Positions 41,772-52,490 of a DNA stretch of 64,000 bases are shown here, one piece after another. Position numbers and translations under genes: made by a program. Numbering within the stretch: the stretch's first letter is position 1; each line of letters starts with the position of its first letter. The notes under the pieces are model-generated. The model was not told the DNA's origin. It was given only the letters and a program-made list of their open reading frames with translations, and searched no databases. Source of the DNA: Blastococcus aurantiacus (lineage in GTDB: Bacteria; Actinomycetota; Actinomycetes; Mycobacteriales; Geodermatophilaceae); contig NZ_FNBT01000002.1 of NCBI RefSeq assembly GCF_900102425.1, forward strand, positions 434,001 through 498,000. Direction: 5' to 3'.

Positions 41772-42266
41772 GTGCGGCCACCGGACTTCTGGGCAGGGCA
41801 CAGCCACCTGTGGGACGAGTGGGTGCGCGACCACGGGCTGCCCGAGCCGCTGAGCACACCCGTCGCCCTCGGGGAGTCCGTACCGGTCGCGTACTGGGTG
41901 GGGCCACGGACGGCGGCGGTCCTGCACCTCCACCGCTCGCAGGACGACGGGGCTCCCGAGCCGCACACCGGGACCGACCTCCGGCTCCTCGCCCGCGTTG
42001 GGGACGGCTGGGAGTACCGGGGCGGTTCCAGGAGCTGGTCGGCGGACGAGTTCCCGGAGAAGCCGGTACCGGCCCGCGACGTGCGCCTCGACGGGAGCGC
42101 GTGCAACTGGTGGACACCCGACGACGACGGGCGCAAGGCGCTCTACCTCGTGGTCTGCGTCGTCGCCGACGCGCCATGCACGATCCGCGTCCTGGATCGC
42201 GACGGTGAGCTGCTTGCCCGGATCGACGAGCCCGCCGGGGTGGAGGGCGTGCCGCGGCGAGCGTGA
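41772..42266 (+). CDS. Hypothetical protein of 164 residues
   Basis: From GTG 41772 (a CATCCT box ends six bases upstream) the protein starts VRPPDFWAGHSHLWDEWVRD. It is rich in Trp, His and Asp, without signal peptide or membrane helix. The pattern of beta strands (VAYWVGPRTAAVLHLH, LYLVVCVVADAPCTIRVLD) suggests a small beta-sandwich. No family recognised. It ends five bases before the convergent ppx gene. Confidence 0.6.
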   Translation: MRPPDFWAGHSHLWDEWVRDHGLPEPLSTPVALGESVPVAYWVGPRTAAVLHLHRSQDDGAPEPHTGTDLRLLARVGDGWEYRGGSRSWSADEFPEKPVPARDVRLDGSACNWWTPDDDGRKALYLVVCVVADAPCTIRVLDRDGELLARIDEPAGVEGVPRRA

Positions 42267-42271
42267 GCCGG

Positions 42272-43222
42272 TCAGCCGCGGGCGAGGCGCAGCGCGATGC
42301 CGTCGAGGATGTCGTGCTCGCTGACCACGACCTCGTCCATGCCGAACTCGTCCACGATCGCCCGCAGGATCAGCGCGCCGGCGCCGATGACGTCGACCCG
42401 GCCGGGGTGCATGACCGCGAGCGCGGCCCGCTCCTCCCGGGGCATGGCCAGCAAAGTCTCGCTGACCCGGCGGACGTCGGGCGCGGCGATCCGCGAGCCG
42501 TGGATGGCGTCCGGGTCGTAGGCGGGCAGGTCGAGGGCGAGCGCGGCCACGGTGGTGACCGAGCCGGCCAACCCGACGAGGCTCACCGCCTCGGCGACCG
42601 GCACGTCCTCGGTGACCAGGGCCAGCGCCGCCCGGATGTCGTCGACGGTCGCCTGTACCTCGACCGACGACGGCGGGTCGCCGTGCAGCCGCCGCTCGGT
42701 CAGCCGCACGCAGCCGATGTCGACCGAGCGCGCCGCCCGCAGCCCGGACCCGTCTCCCAGCACGAACTCCGTCGAGCCGCCCCCGATGTCGACCACCAGG
42801 AACGGCGCCCGGGGCGCGGCGGTGCCGTGCGCCGCCGCGGCCGTCTCCAGGGACGCCGTCGCGCCGAGGAAGGACAGCTCGGCCTCCTCCCGCCCCGGGA
42901 CGACGTCGGGCAGCCGGCCCAGCGTGGTCAGCACCATCTGCTCGAAGTCGGCCCGGTTCGCGGCGTCGCGGGTGGCGCTGGTGGCCACCATGCGGACGTC
43001 CTCGGCCCCCAGCTCGCGGGCGATCTGCGCGTACTCGGCCAGGACAACGCGGGTGCGCTCGATGGCCTCGGGGGCCAGCCGGCCGGTCGCGTCGACGCCC
43101 TGGCCCAGCCGGACGACCTCCATGCGGCGCACCAGGTCGGTCGCCCCGCCGGTGGGCGGGACGTCGGCCACGAGCAGCCGGATGGAGTTGGTGCCGCAGT
43201 CGATGGCGGCGACCCGCGTCAC
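42272..43222 (-). CDS. ppx: Exopolyphosphatase Ppx/GppA family
   Basis: Ppx/GppA enzymes hydrolyse polyphosphate or pppGpp. The 316 residues begin with RVAAIDCGTNSIRLLVAD, continue with the second phosphate loop FLVVDIGGGSTEFVLG and have LVGLAGSVTTVAAL as the third. GTG 43222 overlaps the DUF501 stop by four bases. Rv1026 (ppx2-like) is the counterpart at the same position in M. tuberculosis. Which substrate is preferred cannot be told from sequence. Confidence 0.93.
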   Translation of the reverse strand: MTRVAAIDCGTNSIRLLVADVPPTGGATDLVRRMEVVRLGQGVDATGRLAPEAIERTRVVLAEYAQIARELGAEDVRMVATSATRDAANRADFEQMVLTTLGRLPDVVPGREEAELSFLGATASLETAAAAHGTAAPRAPFLVVDIGGGSTEFVLGDGSGLRAARSVDIGCVRLTERRLHGDPPSSVEVQATVDDIRAALALVTEDVPVAEAVSLVGLAGSVTTVAALALDLPAYDPDAIHGSRIAAPDVRRVSETLLAMPREERAALAVMHPGRVDVIGAGALILRAIVDEFGMDEVVVSEHDILDGIALRLARG

Positions 43223-43722
43223 TCGCCGTCCCCCTCGGGGAGGGCGCAGGGCCCCTTGGCCCACCACTCCCCCATCCCCTCGACCGCGCGGTCGCCGATC
43301 GGGTTCACCCCGGGCCCGGCCGCCAGTGCGTGCCCGGCCAGGGCGTGCAGGCACTTGACCCGGTCGGGCATCCCACCGGCCGTCGCCCGGGTGGGCAGCA
43401 CGTCCTTGGCGTCACGCTCGGCGAGGTACGCCTCGTGCGCCGCCCGGTACGCGGCGGCGAGCTCCTCGTCGGTGCCCAGCTCGTCCTGCCACTCGCGCAT
43501 CCGCCCGGCCGACTCGAGCCGGCTAGCAGCGGCCGACGCCCGCGGGCAGGTGAGGTAGTAGAGCGTCGGGAACGGCGTGCCGTCCTCGAGCCGGGGCGCG
43601 GTCTCGACGACGTCGGGCTGCCCGCACGGGCAGCGGTGCGCCACCCCCTCGAGGGCGCGCGGCGACCGGCCCAGCTGCCGCTCGACGACGTCGCGGTCGG
43701 CCGGGGTGATCGGCTCGCTCAC
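43219..43722 (-). CDS. DUF501 family protein
   Basis: The 167-residue protein matches the actinobacterial DUF501 family of unknown function: a start VSEPITPADRDVVERQLGR, a Cys pair HRCPCGQPDV, TLYYLTCPRASAAASRLES and the conserved end VKCLHALAGHALAAGPG plus NPIGD. The Cys/His set may bind a metal. It overlaps ppx and the divIC-like gene by four bases each, an order kept with Rv1024-Rv1026. Confidence 0.9.
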   Translation of the reverse strand: MSEPITPADRDVVERQLGRSPRALEGVAHRCPCGQPDVVETAPRLEDGTPFPTLYYLTCPRASAAASRLESAGRMREWQDELGTDEELAAAYRAAHEAYLAERDAKDVLPTRATAGGMPDRVKCLHALAGHALAAGPGVNPIGDRAVEGMGEWWAKGPCALPEGDGE

Positions 43723-44315
43723 TCCTGGGACTCCTCGGGGACGTCGCCGTCGGCACGGGCCACCGACTCCATCAACCCCTGGAACCACGGCTGCGGCTCC
43801 GCGGGGGCGGCCGCCTCGTCCAGGGTGCCGGCGTCGCCCTCGACCGCCTCGCCGTCGACGACGACGACCAGCCGGTCACCGGGCAGCACGTAGGTGAGCC
43901 GCTCCCGGGCCTGGCGCTGCGTCCACTCCGGGTCGCCCTGCAGCTCGAGCTCGGCCGCGAGCTCCTCGGCCCGCCGGTCGAGGGCCTGACCCTCGGCGGT
44001 GAGCTCGGCCAGCTCCTGCTGCCCGGCCAGGTACTGACGGAGCGGGCCGGCCAGGGTGAGGGCGAGCAGCAGGACCAGCGCCCCGAGGAGTACCGCCCGG
44101 CCGGTGAACAGCGGGCGACGGCGCGCGGTAGGCGCCGCGGTGGAACGCGCCGGCCGGCGCGCGGCCCGGCGCTCCCCCGGACGTCGCGTCGGGGGGGTCC
44201 CGCTACTCCGCAGCCCGGCGCGCACCGGACGGGTCGTGTGGACCCGCGGGACGCGACCGGTGCTGCGGGAACCGGGTGGCGGGGTCCCGCCGCGCCGGCC
44301 GCGGACGCTGCTCAT
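43719..44315 (-). CDS. Septum formation initiator FtsB/DivIC-like
   Basis: FtsB-type proteins are bitopic division proteins. The 198 residues have a 68-residue basic cytoplasmic head (Arg/Pro/Thr-rich), one membrane helix (about 72-88, RAVLLGALVLLLALTLAG) and a coiled coil (YLAGQQELAELTAEGQALD) outside. The conserved end ERLTYVLPGDRLVVVVD closes the DivIC domain. The acidic C-terminal tail is not conserved. It follows eno by ten bases and its stop overlaps DUF501. Confidence 0.88.
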   Translation of the reverse strand: MSSVRGRRGGTPPPGSRSTGRVPRVHTTRPVRAGLRSSGTPPTRRPGERRAARRPARSTAAPTARRRPLFTGRAVLLGALVLLLALTLAGPLRQYLAGQQELAELTAEGQALDRRAEELAAELELQGDPEWTQRQARERLTYVLPGDRLVVVVDGEAVEGDAGTLDEAAAPAEPQPWFQGLMESVARADGDVPEESQE

Positions 44316-44325
44316 GATCGACCGA

Positions 44326-46595
<2,270 letters not shown>

Positions 46596-46599
46596 GTGC

Positions 46600-47592
46600 T
46601 CAGTCTCCGGGACCGCTCCCGGACGCGTCGTCGGGCCCGTCGAGGATCTGGACCACCCCGCCCTCGCCGCGCACCAGCCGTCCGTCCTCGTCCAGGACGC
46701 CGTACCGCGGGTTGACGGTGACGTCGAGGTCGTCGCGCACCTCGGTCACCCGGGCCGCGGCCGCCTCCTGGGCCTCGGCCTCCGCCTGCGCCTCGAGCTC
46801 CGGCCGGGCGTCGTCGAAGGTCGGCGTCACCTCGCCGGCGGTGAAGCCGACCACGACGCCGCCCGCCGCCTCCAGCGGCTGCACGAATCCGCTGCCCGCC
46901 GGCGCGGCCTCGAGCTGCTCGGCGAGCACCGGGACGATCTCCTCCGGGTCGCCCCGGACGAGCTCCGGCAGCGTGGACGAGCCCGCGTAGCGGGCGGCCA
47001 CCGCCGGGTAGGCGGCGGGGTCCGCGGTGAGCTCGGCGAGCACGGCCTCCGCCTGGGCCTCGTCGGGCGCGGTGATGACGCCGAACTCCAGCCCGGTGAG
47101 GTCGTCGCGCACCTCGTCGTAGCGCTGGCGCAGCTCCTCCTCGTCCGGGGCGCCGGACTCGGCGAGCTCCTCCAGGACCAGTTGCTGGCGGATGTTCTCG
47201 GCGGCGTCGGCCCGGCTGACGCCCTGCTGCGCGAGCTGGGCGTAGACGTCGTCCGGGTCCTGCTCCCCGATGAGCTCGTCGATGCGGGACCGCACCGCGG
47301 CATCGCCCACGGTCACGTCGTTGCGCTCGGCGACGGCCGCCAGGAGCTCCTGCTCGACGAGGAAGCCCAGCACCTGCCGGGTGTAGCCGGCCCGGTCGGC
47401 CTCCGCGAACTGCGCGATGTCCTCGTCGCGCATCCGCTCGTCGACCGCCCGCTCCAGCTCGGCGACGGTCACCTGCGCGTCGCCGACGTACGCGGCGACG
47501 TCCGGGGAGCTCCGGCACGAGGTGAGGGCGGGCAGGGCGAGGGCGAGCAGGACCCCGGTGGCCACCACCCGGGGAGCGCGAGGCATCAGCAC
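46600..47592 (-). CDS. SurA-like lipoprotein
   Basis: The 330-residue protein has a lipoprotein signal ending in the lipobox LTSC (about residue 24) and a SurA N-terminal-like helical domain (QVTVAELERAVDERM, GFLVEQELLAAVAERNDVTV, RSRIDELIGEQDPDDVYAQL). The PPIase domain is not clearly present; the last 100 residues are Glu/Ala-rich. It would work as an envelope chaperone. GTG 47592 has GGGAG nine bases upstream; ATG 47586 is the alternative. It sits between mfd and mazG; M. tuberculosis has the lipoprotein LpqU close by. Confidence 0.8.
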   Translation of the reverse strand: MLMPRAPRVVATGVLLALALPALTSCRSSPDVAAYVGDAQVTVAELERAVDERMRDEDIAQFAEADRAGYTRQVLGFLVEQELLAAVAERNDVTVGDAAVRSRIDELIGEQDPDDVYAQLAQQGVSRADAAENIRQQLVLEELAESGAPDEEELRQRYDEVRDDLTGLEFGVITAPDEAQAEAVLAELTADPAAYPAVAARYAGSSTLPELVRGDPEEIVPVLAEQLEAAPAGSGFVQPLEAAGGVVVGFTAGEVTPTFDDARPELEAQAEAEAQEAAAARVTEVRDDLDVTVNPRYGVLDEDGRLVRGEGGVVQILDGPDDASGSGPGD

Positions 47593-47628
47593 GTCCGGAG
47601 ACTCCCACACCCGGGCGGCAGGATGCCG

Positions 47629-50600
47629 TCAGGAGGCGGCAGCCGCCACGGGCTGGTCGAGGACGGCGGTCAGCGTGGCCCGCAGGTTCTCCAGCAGCGC
47701 GATGTCCCGCAGCGGCGTCCGCCGGTCGGGACCGACCGGCATCTTCAGCGCGATCGTCTCCACCGCCGCCTTGTAGGACGCACCCTCGGCCAGCCGGGCC
47801 AGGCGCATCTGCTTGGACTCGGGCAGCACCACCGGGCTGATCCGGATGGCGCGGCCCTGCAGCGACACCTCGGTGATGCCCAGTGCCCGCATCGCCACCC
47901 GGAACCGGGCCACGGCCAGCAGGTTGAGCACCGGGGCCGGCGGGGCGCCGTACCGGTCGGTGAGCTCGTCGAGGACGGCCTGCGCCTGGTCCTCGTCCTG
48001 CACCGAGGCGACCTTGCGGTAGGCCTCCATGCGCAGCCGCTCGCCCGGCACGTAGTCGTGCGGCAGGTGGGCGTCGATCGGCAGGTCGACGCGCACCTCG
48101 ACCGGCTCGGCCGGGGCTTCCTCGCCGGTGACCTGCGAGCGGTAGTCCGCCACCGCCTCGCCGACCAGCCGGACGTAGAGGTCGAAGCCGACGCCGGCGA
48201 TGTGACCGGACTGCTCGCCGCCGAGCAGGTTGCCCGAGCCGCGGATCTCCAGGTCCTTCATCGCCACCGCCATGCCGGCCCCGAGGTCGGTGTTGTTGGC
48301 GATGGTGGTCAGCCTGTCGACCGAGGTCTCGGTGAGCGTGCGGGTCGGGTCGTAGGTGAAGTAGGCGTAGGCGCGCTCCCGGCCACGGCCGACCCGGCCG
48401 CGGATCTGGTGCAGCTGGGAGAGCCCGAAGGTGTCCGCGCGGTCCACGATCAGGGTGTTGGCGTTGGGGATGTCCAGCCCCGACTCGACGATCGTCGTCG
48501 CGACCAGGACGTCGTACTCCTTCTCCCAGAAGCCGACCATGATCCGCTCGAGCTCGTGCTCCTTCATCTGCCCGTGGCCGACGGCGACGCGGGCCTCGGG
48601 CACCAGCGCCCGGATCTTCGCCGCTGCCTTGTCGATGGACTGCACCCGGTTGTGGATGACGAAGACCTGGCCGTCGCGCAGCAGCTCGCGGCGGATCGCG
48701 GCGGCCATCTGCTTGTCGTTCCAGGCGCCCACGTAGGTGAGCACCGGGTGCCGCTCCTCGGGCGGGGTGAGGATCGTCGACATCTCGCGGATGCCGGTCA
48801 GGCTCATCTCCAGGGTGCGCGGGATCGGGGTGGCCGACATCGACAGCACGTCGACCGCCGTCCGCATCGTCTTCAGGTACTCCTTGTGCTCGACCCCGAA
48901 GCGCTGCTCCTCGTCCACGATGACCAGACCGAGGTCCTTCCACCGCGTCGTGGGCTGCAGCAGCCGGTGGGTGCCGACCAGGATGTCGACGTCGCCCGCG
49001 GCCAGCTGCCGCAGGATCTCGGTGGTCTCCTTGTCCGACTGGAAGCGGGAGAGCACCTTGACCGTCACCGGGAACTGCGCGACCCGCTCGGAGAAGGTCT
49101 TGAAGTGCTGGTTGGCCAGCAGCGTCGTCGGCACCAGGACGGCGACCTGCTTGCCGTCCTGCACCGCCTTGAACGCCGCCCGCACCGCGATCTCGGTCTT
49201 CCCGTAGCCGACGTCGCCGCAGATGATCCGGTCCATCGGGACCGTCTGCTGCATGTCGGCCTTCACCTCGTCGATGGCGGCCAGCTGGTCGGGCGTCTCC
49301 TGGAACGGGAAGGCGTCCTCGAGCTCGCGCTGCCACACGGTGTCGGGGCCGAACGCGTGCCCGGCCGTGGCCATGCGCGCCGAGTACAGGCGGATCAGCT
49401 CGCCGGCGATCTGCTTGACCGCCTTGCGCGCCTTGCTCTTGGTGTTCTTCCAGTCCGCGCCGCCGAGCTTGGACAGGGCCGGCGCCTCGCCGCCGACGTA
49501 GCGGGTGAGCTGGTCGAGGGAGTCCGTCGGGACGAAGAGCCGGTCCGGCGGCTGGTTCCGCCGGCCCGGCGCGTACTCGACGATCAGGTAGTCGCGCTGG
49601 CCGCCGTTGACGGTGCGGCTGATCATCTCGATGTAGCGGCCGATGCCGTGCTGCTCGTGGACGACGAGGTCGCCCGGCTGCAGCTGCACGAGGTCGACCG
49701 CGTTGCGCCGGCGGGCCGGCATCTTCTGAGCGTCGCGCATCGAGGTGCCGCGCTGGCCGGTCAGGTCGTGCTCGGTGAGCAGCGCCAGGCCGACGCCCGG
49801 GAAGGCGAAGCCGGCCTCGAGGTTGCCCTGCGTCACCGAGGTCAGCCGCGGCTCGGGTGCGGTCTCGATGCCGGGCACCAGCGCGGCACCGAGCTCGGCC
49901 TCGGCGAACTGGTCGGCGGCGCGCTGGGCGGGGCCGGGCCCGGCGAAGGTGACGACCACCCGCCACCCGTCGCGCTGCCAGCCGCGCATCGTCTCGATCG
50001 CCTTGGGCACGTCACCGGCGAAGCGGTCGACGATCGTGGCGTCGAGGTTGATCACGCCGTCGTCCGCCGTGTCGTCAGCTGTGACCGTGAACGACCCCGT
50101 CGTCCACCACGGCAGCCCACGGCCGCGCGCGGCGGCCTCGACGTCGGCCAGGTCGCGGAAGGTCGAGGCGCCCAGGTCGAGCGGGGCCTCCCCCGCCTCG
50201 GCGGCCGTGGCCCAGGACGCGGCGAGGAACTCCTCTGCGGTGCGCACCAGGTCGGCCGAGCGGCTGCGGACCCGCTCGGGGTCGGCCACCAGCACGTGAG
50301 TGCCGGTGGGCAGCAGGTCGGTGAGCAGCTGCATCGCCTCGTCGCCGATGAGCACGGGGGTGAGCGACTCCATGCCCTCGACCGCGATGCCCTCCGCCAG
50401 CTTGCCGAGCACCTCGATGAGGCCGGGGTGCTCGACCGCCAGTGCCGCGGCCCGGGCCCGCACCTCGTCGGTGAGCAGCAGCTCGCGGCACGGCGGCGCC
50501 CACAGCCGGTCGGGGCGCTCGTCGAGGGAGCGCTGGTCGGCAGCGGAGAAGTAGCGCAGCTCGTCGACCTCGTCGCCCCAGAACTCCACGCGCACGGGGT

Positions 50601-51195
50601 GCGGCTCGGTGGGCGGGAAGACGTCGAGCAGACCGCCGCGGACGGCGAACTCGCCGCGCTTCTCGACCAGCTCCACCCGGGTGTACGCGGCGTCGGCCAG
50701 CGCCCGGGCGACGTCGTCGAGGTCGGCGGCGTCCCCGGGCTTCAGCTCCACGGGGACCAGGTCGCCGAGGCCGGGCGCCAAGGGCTGCAGGACGCTGCGC
50801 ACCGGGGCGACCAGGACGTCGATCGTCCCGTTCTCGCCGGGGTGGGTCAGGTCGCGCAGCACGGCCAGCCGGCGGCCCACGGTGTCGGCGCGGGGGCTCA
50901 GCCGCTCGTGCGGCAGCGTCTCCCAGGCCGGGAACGTGGCGACGCGGTGCCCGGGCAGGAAGCAGCGCAGGAGCTCCGCCGCGACGTCGGCGTCCCGCTC
51001 CCCCGCCGTGACCAGCAGGACCGGCACACCGGCGCCGGGGGCACCGCCCTCTTGTCGAGCGGCGAGCACAGCGGCGACCAGCGGCTGCACGGGCGGCGGA
51101 GCGGTGACGGCCAGCTCCGCGCTCCCGGCCGCCGCCACGACGCGGGCCATGCCGGGATCGCTGAGGACGACGTCGAGCACGCCGCGCAGAGTCAC
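47629..51195 (-). CDS. mfd: Transcription-repair coupling factor Mfd
   Basis: Mfd removes RNA polymerase stalled at DNA damage and recruits UvrA. The 1188 residues show the UvrB-homology part (TLPHERLSPRADTVGRRLAV, FAVRGGLLDVFPP), the polymerase-interaction domain (DLVVHEQHGIGRYIEMI), helicase Walker A CGDVGYGKTEIAVRAAF, the DEEQ box VIVDEEQRFGVEHKE, MSATPIPRTLEMSLTGIR and the translocation motif RGRVGRGRERAYAYF. The C-terminal UvrA-mimic domain follows. The GTG start is preceded by a TACACT box about 66 bases upstream. Confidence 0.97.
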   Translation of the reverse strand: MTLRGVLDVVLSDPGMARVVAAAGSAELAVTAPPPVQPLVAAVLAARQEGGAPGAGVPVLLVTAGERDADVAAELLRCFLPGHRVATFPAWETLPHERLSPRADTVGRRLAVLRDLTHPGENGTIDVLVAPVRSVLQPLAPGLGDLVPVELKPGDAADLDDVARALADAAYTRVELVEKRGEFAVRGGLLDVFPPTEPHPVRVEFWGDEVDELRYFSAADQRSLDERPDRLWAPPCRELLLTDEVRARAAALAVEHPGLIEVLGKLAEGIAVEGMESLTPVLIGDEAMQLLTDLLPTGTHVLVADPERVRSRSADLVRTAEEFLAASWATAAEAGEAPLDLGASTFRDLADVEAAARGRGLPWWTTGSFTVTADDTADDGVINLDATIVDRFAGDVPKAIETMRGWQRDGWRVVVTFAGPGPAQRAADQFAEAELGAALVPGIETAPEPRLTSVTQGNLEAGFAFPGVGLALLTEHDLTGQRGTSMRDAQKMPARRRNAVDLVQLQPGDLVVHEQHGIGRYIEMISRTVNGGQRDYLIVEYAPGRRNQPPDRLFVPTDSLDQLTRYVGGEAPALSKLGGADWKNTKSKARKAVKQIAGELIRLYSARMATAGHAFGPDTVWQRELEDAFPFQETPDQLAAIDEVKADMQQTVPMDRIICGDVGYGKTEIAVRAAFKAVQDGKQVAVLVPTTLLANQHFKTFSERVAQFPVTVKVLSRFQSDKETTEILRQLAAGDVDILVGTHRLLQPTTRWKDLGLVIVDEEQRFGVEHKEYLKTMRTAVDVLSMSATPIPRTLEMSLTGIREMSTILTPPEERHPVLTYVGAWNDKQMAAAIRRELLRDGQVFVIHNRVQSIDKAAAKIRALVPEARVAVGHGQMKEHELERIMVGFWEKEYDVLVATTIVESGLDIPNANTLIVDRADTFGLSQLHQIRGRVGRGRERAYAYFTYDPTRTLTETSVDRLTTIANNTDLGAGMAVAMKDLEIRGSGNLLGGEQSGHIAGVGFDLYVRLVGEAVADYRSQVTGEEAPAEPVEVRVDLPIDAHLPHDYVPGERLRMEAYRKVASVQDEDQAQAVLDELTDRYGAPPAPVLNLLAVARFRVAMRALGITEVSLQGRAIRISPVVLPESKQMRLARLAEGASYKAAVETIALKMPVGPDRRTPLRDIALLENLRATLTAVLDQPVAAAAS

Positions 51196-51261
51196 GCTGT
51201 CTCTCTCCTGGGATGCGGGGGCCGCACCGCTGCCGCCGAGTGCGGCACGGGGCCCGATCCC

Positions 51262-51267
51262 AGTGTA
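51262..51267 (-). promoter_or_regulatory. TACACT -10 box of mfd
   Basis: TACACT on the minus strand lies 66 bases before the mfd GTG and would give a normal leader of about 60 bases. No clear -35 box is seen. Confidence 0.4.
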
Positions 51268-51308
51268 AGGACCCCGGGGTCCGGCGGCCGGGGACCGCCG
51301 GGGGCGGG

Positions 51309-51767
51309 TCAGGAGGTGAGGGCCCGGGCCACGCGCCCGACCGGCTCCTCGGCGTCGATCGCGGTCAGCGCCTTGCGCAGCAGCGTGCTGGAGGTGTGCA
51401 CCGTGTACGGGAAGTACTTGACCGTGACACCGACGGCGGCGAAGTCCCGCTCGAGCTGCTGGCCCTTCGGGGTGCCGCGCCAGTCGTCACCCTTGAAGAT
51501 CACGTCGAACCCGACCTCGCGCCAGGTGTCGATCTTGTTCGGCACGGTCTCGGCGTGGACGGCGTCGACGAACCGGAGGCTGCGCACGATCTCCATGCGC
51601 TCCGCCAGCGGGACCACCGGCGGGCGCCCCTTGGCCAGTGTCAGCATCTCGTCGGAGACGACACCGGCGATGAGGTGGTCGCAGTGCTCGGCCGCGTGCC
51701 GCAGCACGTTCAGGTGGCCGACGTGGAACAGGTCGTACCCACCGGGGGCGTACCCGATCACCGTCAT
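51309..51767 (-). CDS. Glycerol-3-phosphate cytidylyltransferase-like (TagD family)
   Basis: The 152-residue nucleotidyltransferase has the HxGH motif in GGYDLFHVGHLNVLRHA (H15 and H18) and the second motif TVHTSSTLLRKAL near the end. It would activate a small phosphorylated compound such as glycerol-3-phosphate with CTP, or a related sugar alcohol. RGTPKGQQLE is the substrate-loop region. GGGGGAGG precedes the ATG. Its place beside the exopolysaccharide genes suggests a role in polymer decoration, an inference. Confidence 0.82.
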   Translation of the reverse strand: MTVIGYAPGGYDLFHVGHLNVLRHAAEHCDHLIAGVVSDEMLTLAKGRPPVVPLAERMEIVRSLRFVDAVHAETVPNKIDTWREVGFDVIFKGDDWRGTPKGQQLERDFAAVGVTVKYFPYTVHTSSTLLRKALTAIDAEEPVGRVARALTS

Positions 51768-51889
51768 GCCTCCCCCTCTCCTCGTCGCCGAGCCCGAACG
51801 TAGCCCGGCTCAGGAGCCCTGCACCCGGCTCCGCGGCCACGCTCACCCGAACTGGCGAGCCCGTCGCGCAGGGCCGGAGAACAGCGCCG

Positions 51890-52465
51890 TCAGGGCGTCA
51901 GCGCGGCCGCGACCACGGTCACGGACGCCCGCAGCTCGGCCAGCGCGTGCGCGTAGACGGGGGCCGCCTGCCCGTAGGGGTCGTCGACGTCGTCGTCCGG
52001 ACCGGAGGTGCGCAGCCCCCGGTACCGGGGGGCCAGCCGGACGAGGTCCGTCAACCGCTCGCCCGGTCCGGTGTGCGGCACGGCTCCCGCCTCCTCGGCC
52101 AGCTCCACCAGGGCGGCGAACTCCCGCAGCGTGAACGTGCGCCGCAGCGCCGCCGGGACGGCCGACACGACGGCCGCCCGGTGCGCGCGGGTCATCGTCA
52201 GCACCAGGCCGGCCTCGCGGGCCGCCTCCGCCGCGAACTGCCGGGCGCGCACCGTCTCGGCCGGCACCGACAGCAGGCGGGCCATCTCGGGCGCCATGGG
52301 CTCACCCACGCGCGCGCGCAGACCCGCGCTCCCGACGGCGATCCGGCTCGCCGGCCCGAGCGCCGCCCGCAACAGGACCTCGGCCGCGGGCGACCGGCAG
52401 ACGTTCGCGGTGCAGACGACCAGGATCGAGGGGTCCGGGGCCCGGTCGTCCCGGGGTTCGGTCAC
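51890..52465 (-). CDS. Low-molecular-weight protein-tyrosine phosphatase
   Basis: These enzymes remove phosphate from the BY-kinase that drives polysaccharide export. The 191-residue protein has the P-loop CTANVCR (C18 to R24, CX5R) and the general-acid loop DDVDDPYGQ with the catalytic Asp. It starts 25 bases after the BY-kinase stop on the same strand, a classical kinase-phosphatase pair. GTG start. Confidence 0.92.
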   Translation of the reverse strand: MTEPRDDRAPDPSILVVCTANVCRSPAAEVLLRAALGPASRIAVGSAGLRARVGEPMAPEMARLLSVPAETVRARQFAAEAAREAGLVLTMTRAHRAAVVSAVPAALRRTFTLREFAALVELAEEAGAVPHTGPGERLTDLVRLAPRYRGLRTSGPDDDVDDPYGQAAPVYAHALAELRASVTVVAAALTP

Positions 52466-52490
52466 CTGCGGCTACCGGCGCACCGGGTCG

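Noticed and set aside
47182-52134. A 1650-codon plus-strand frame opposite mfd
   Set aside because: No start signal, no domain, low-complexity translation; mfd on the other strand is unmistakable.
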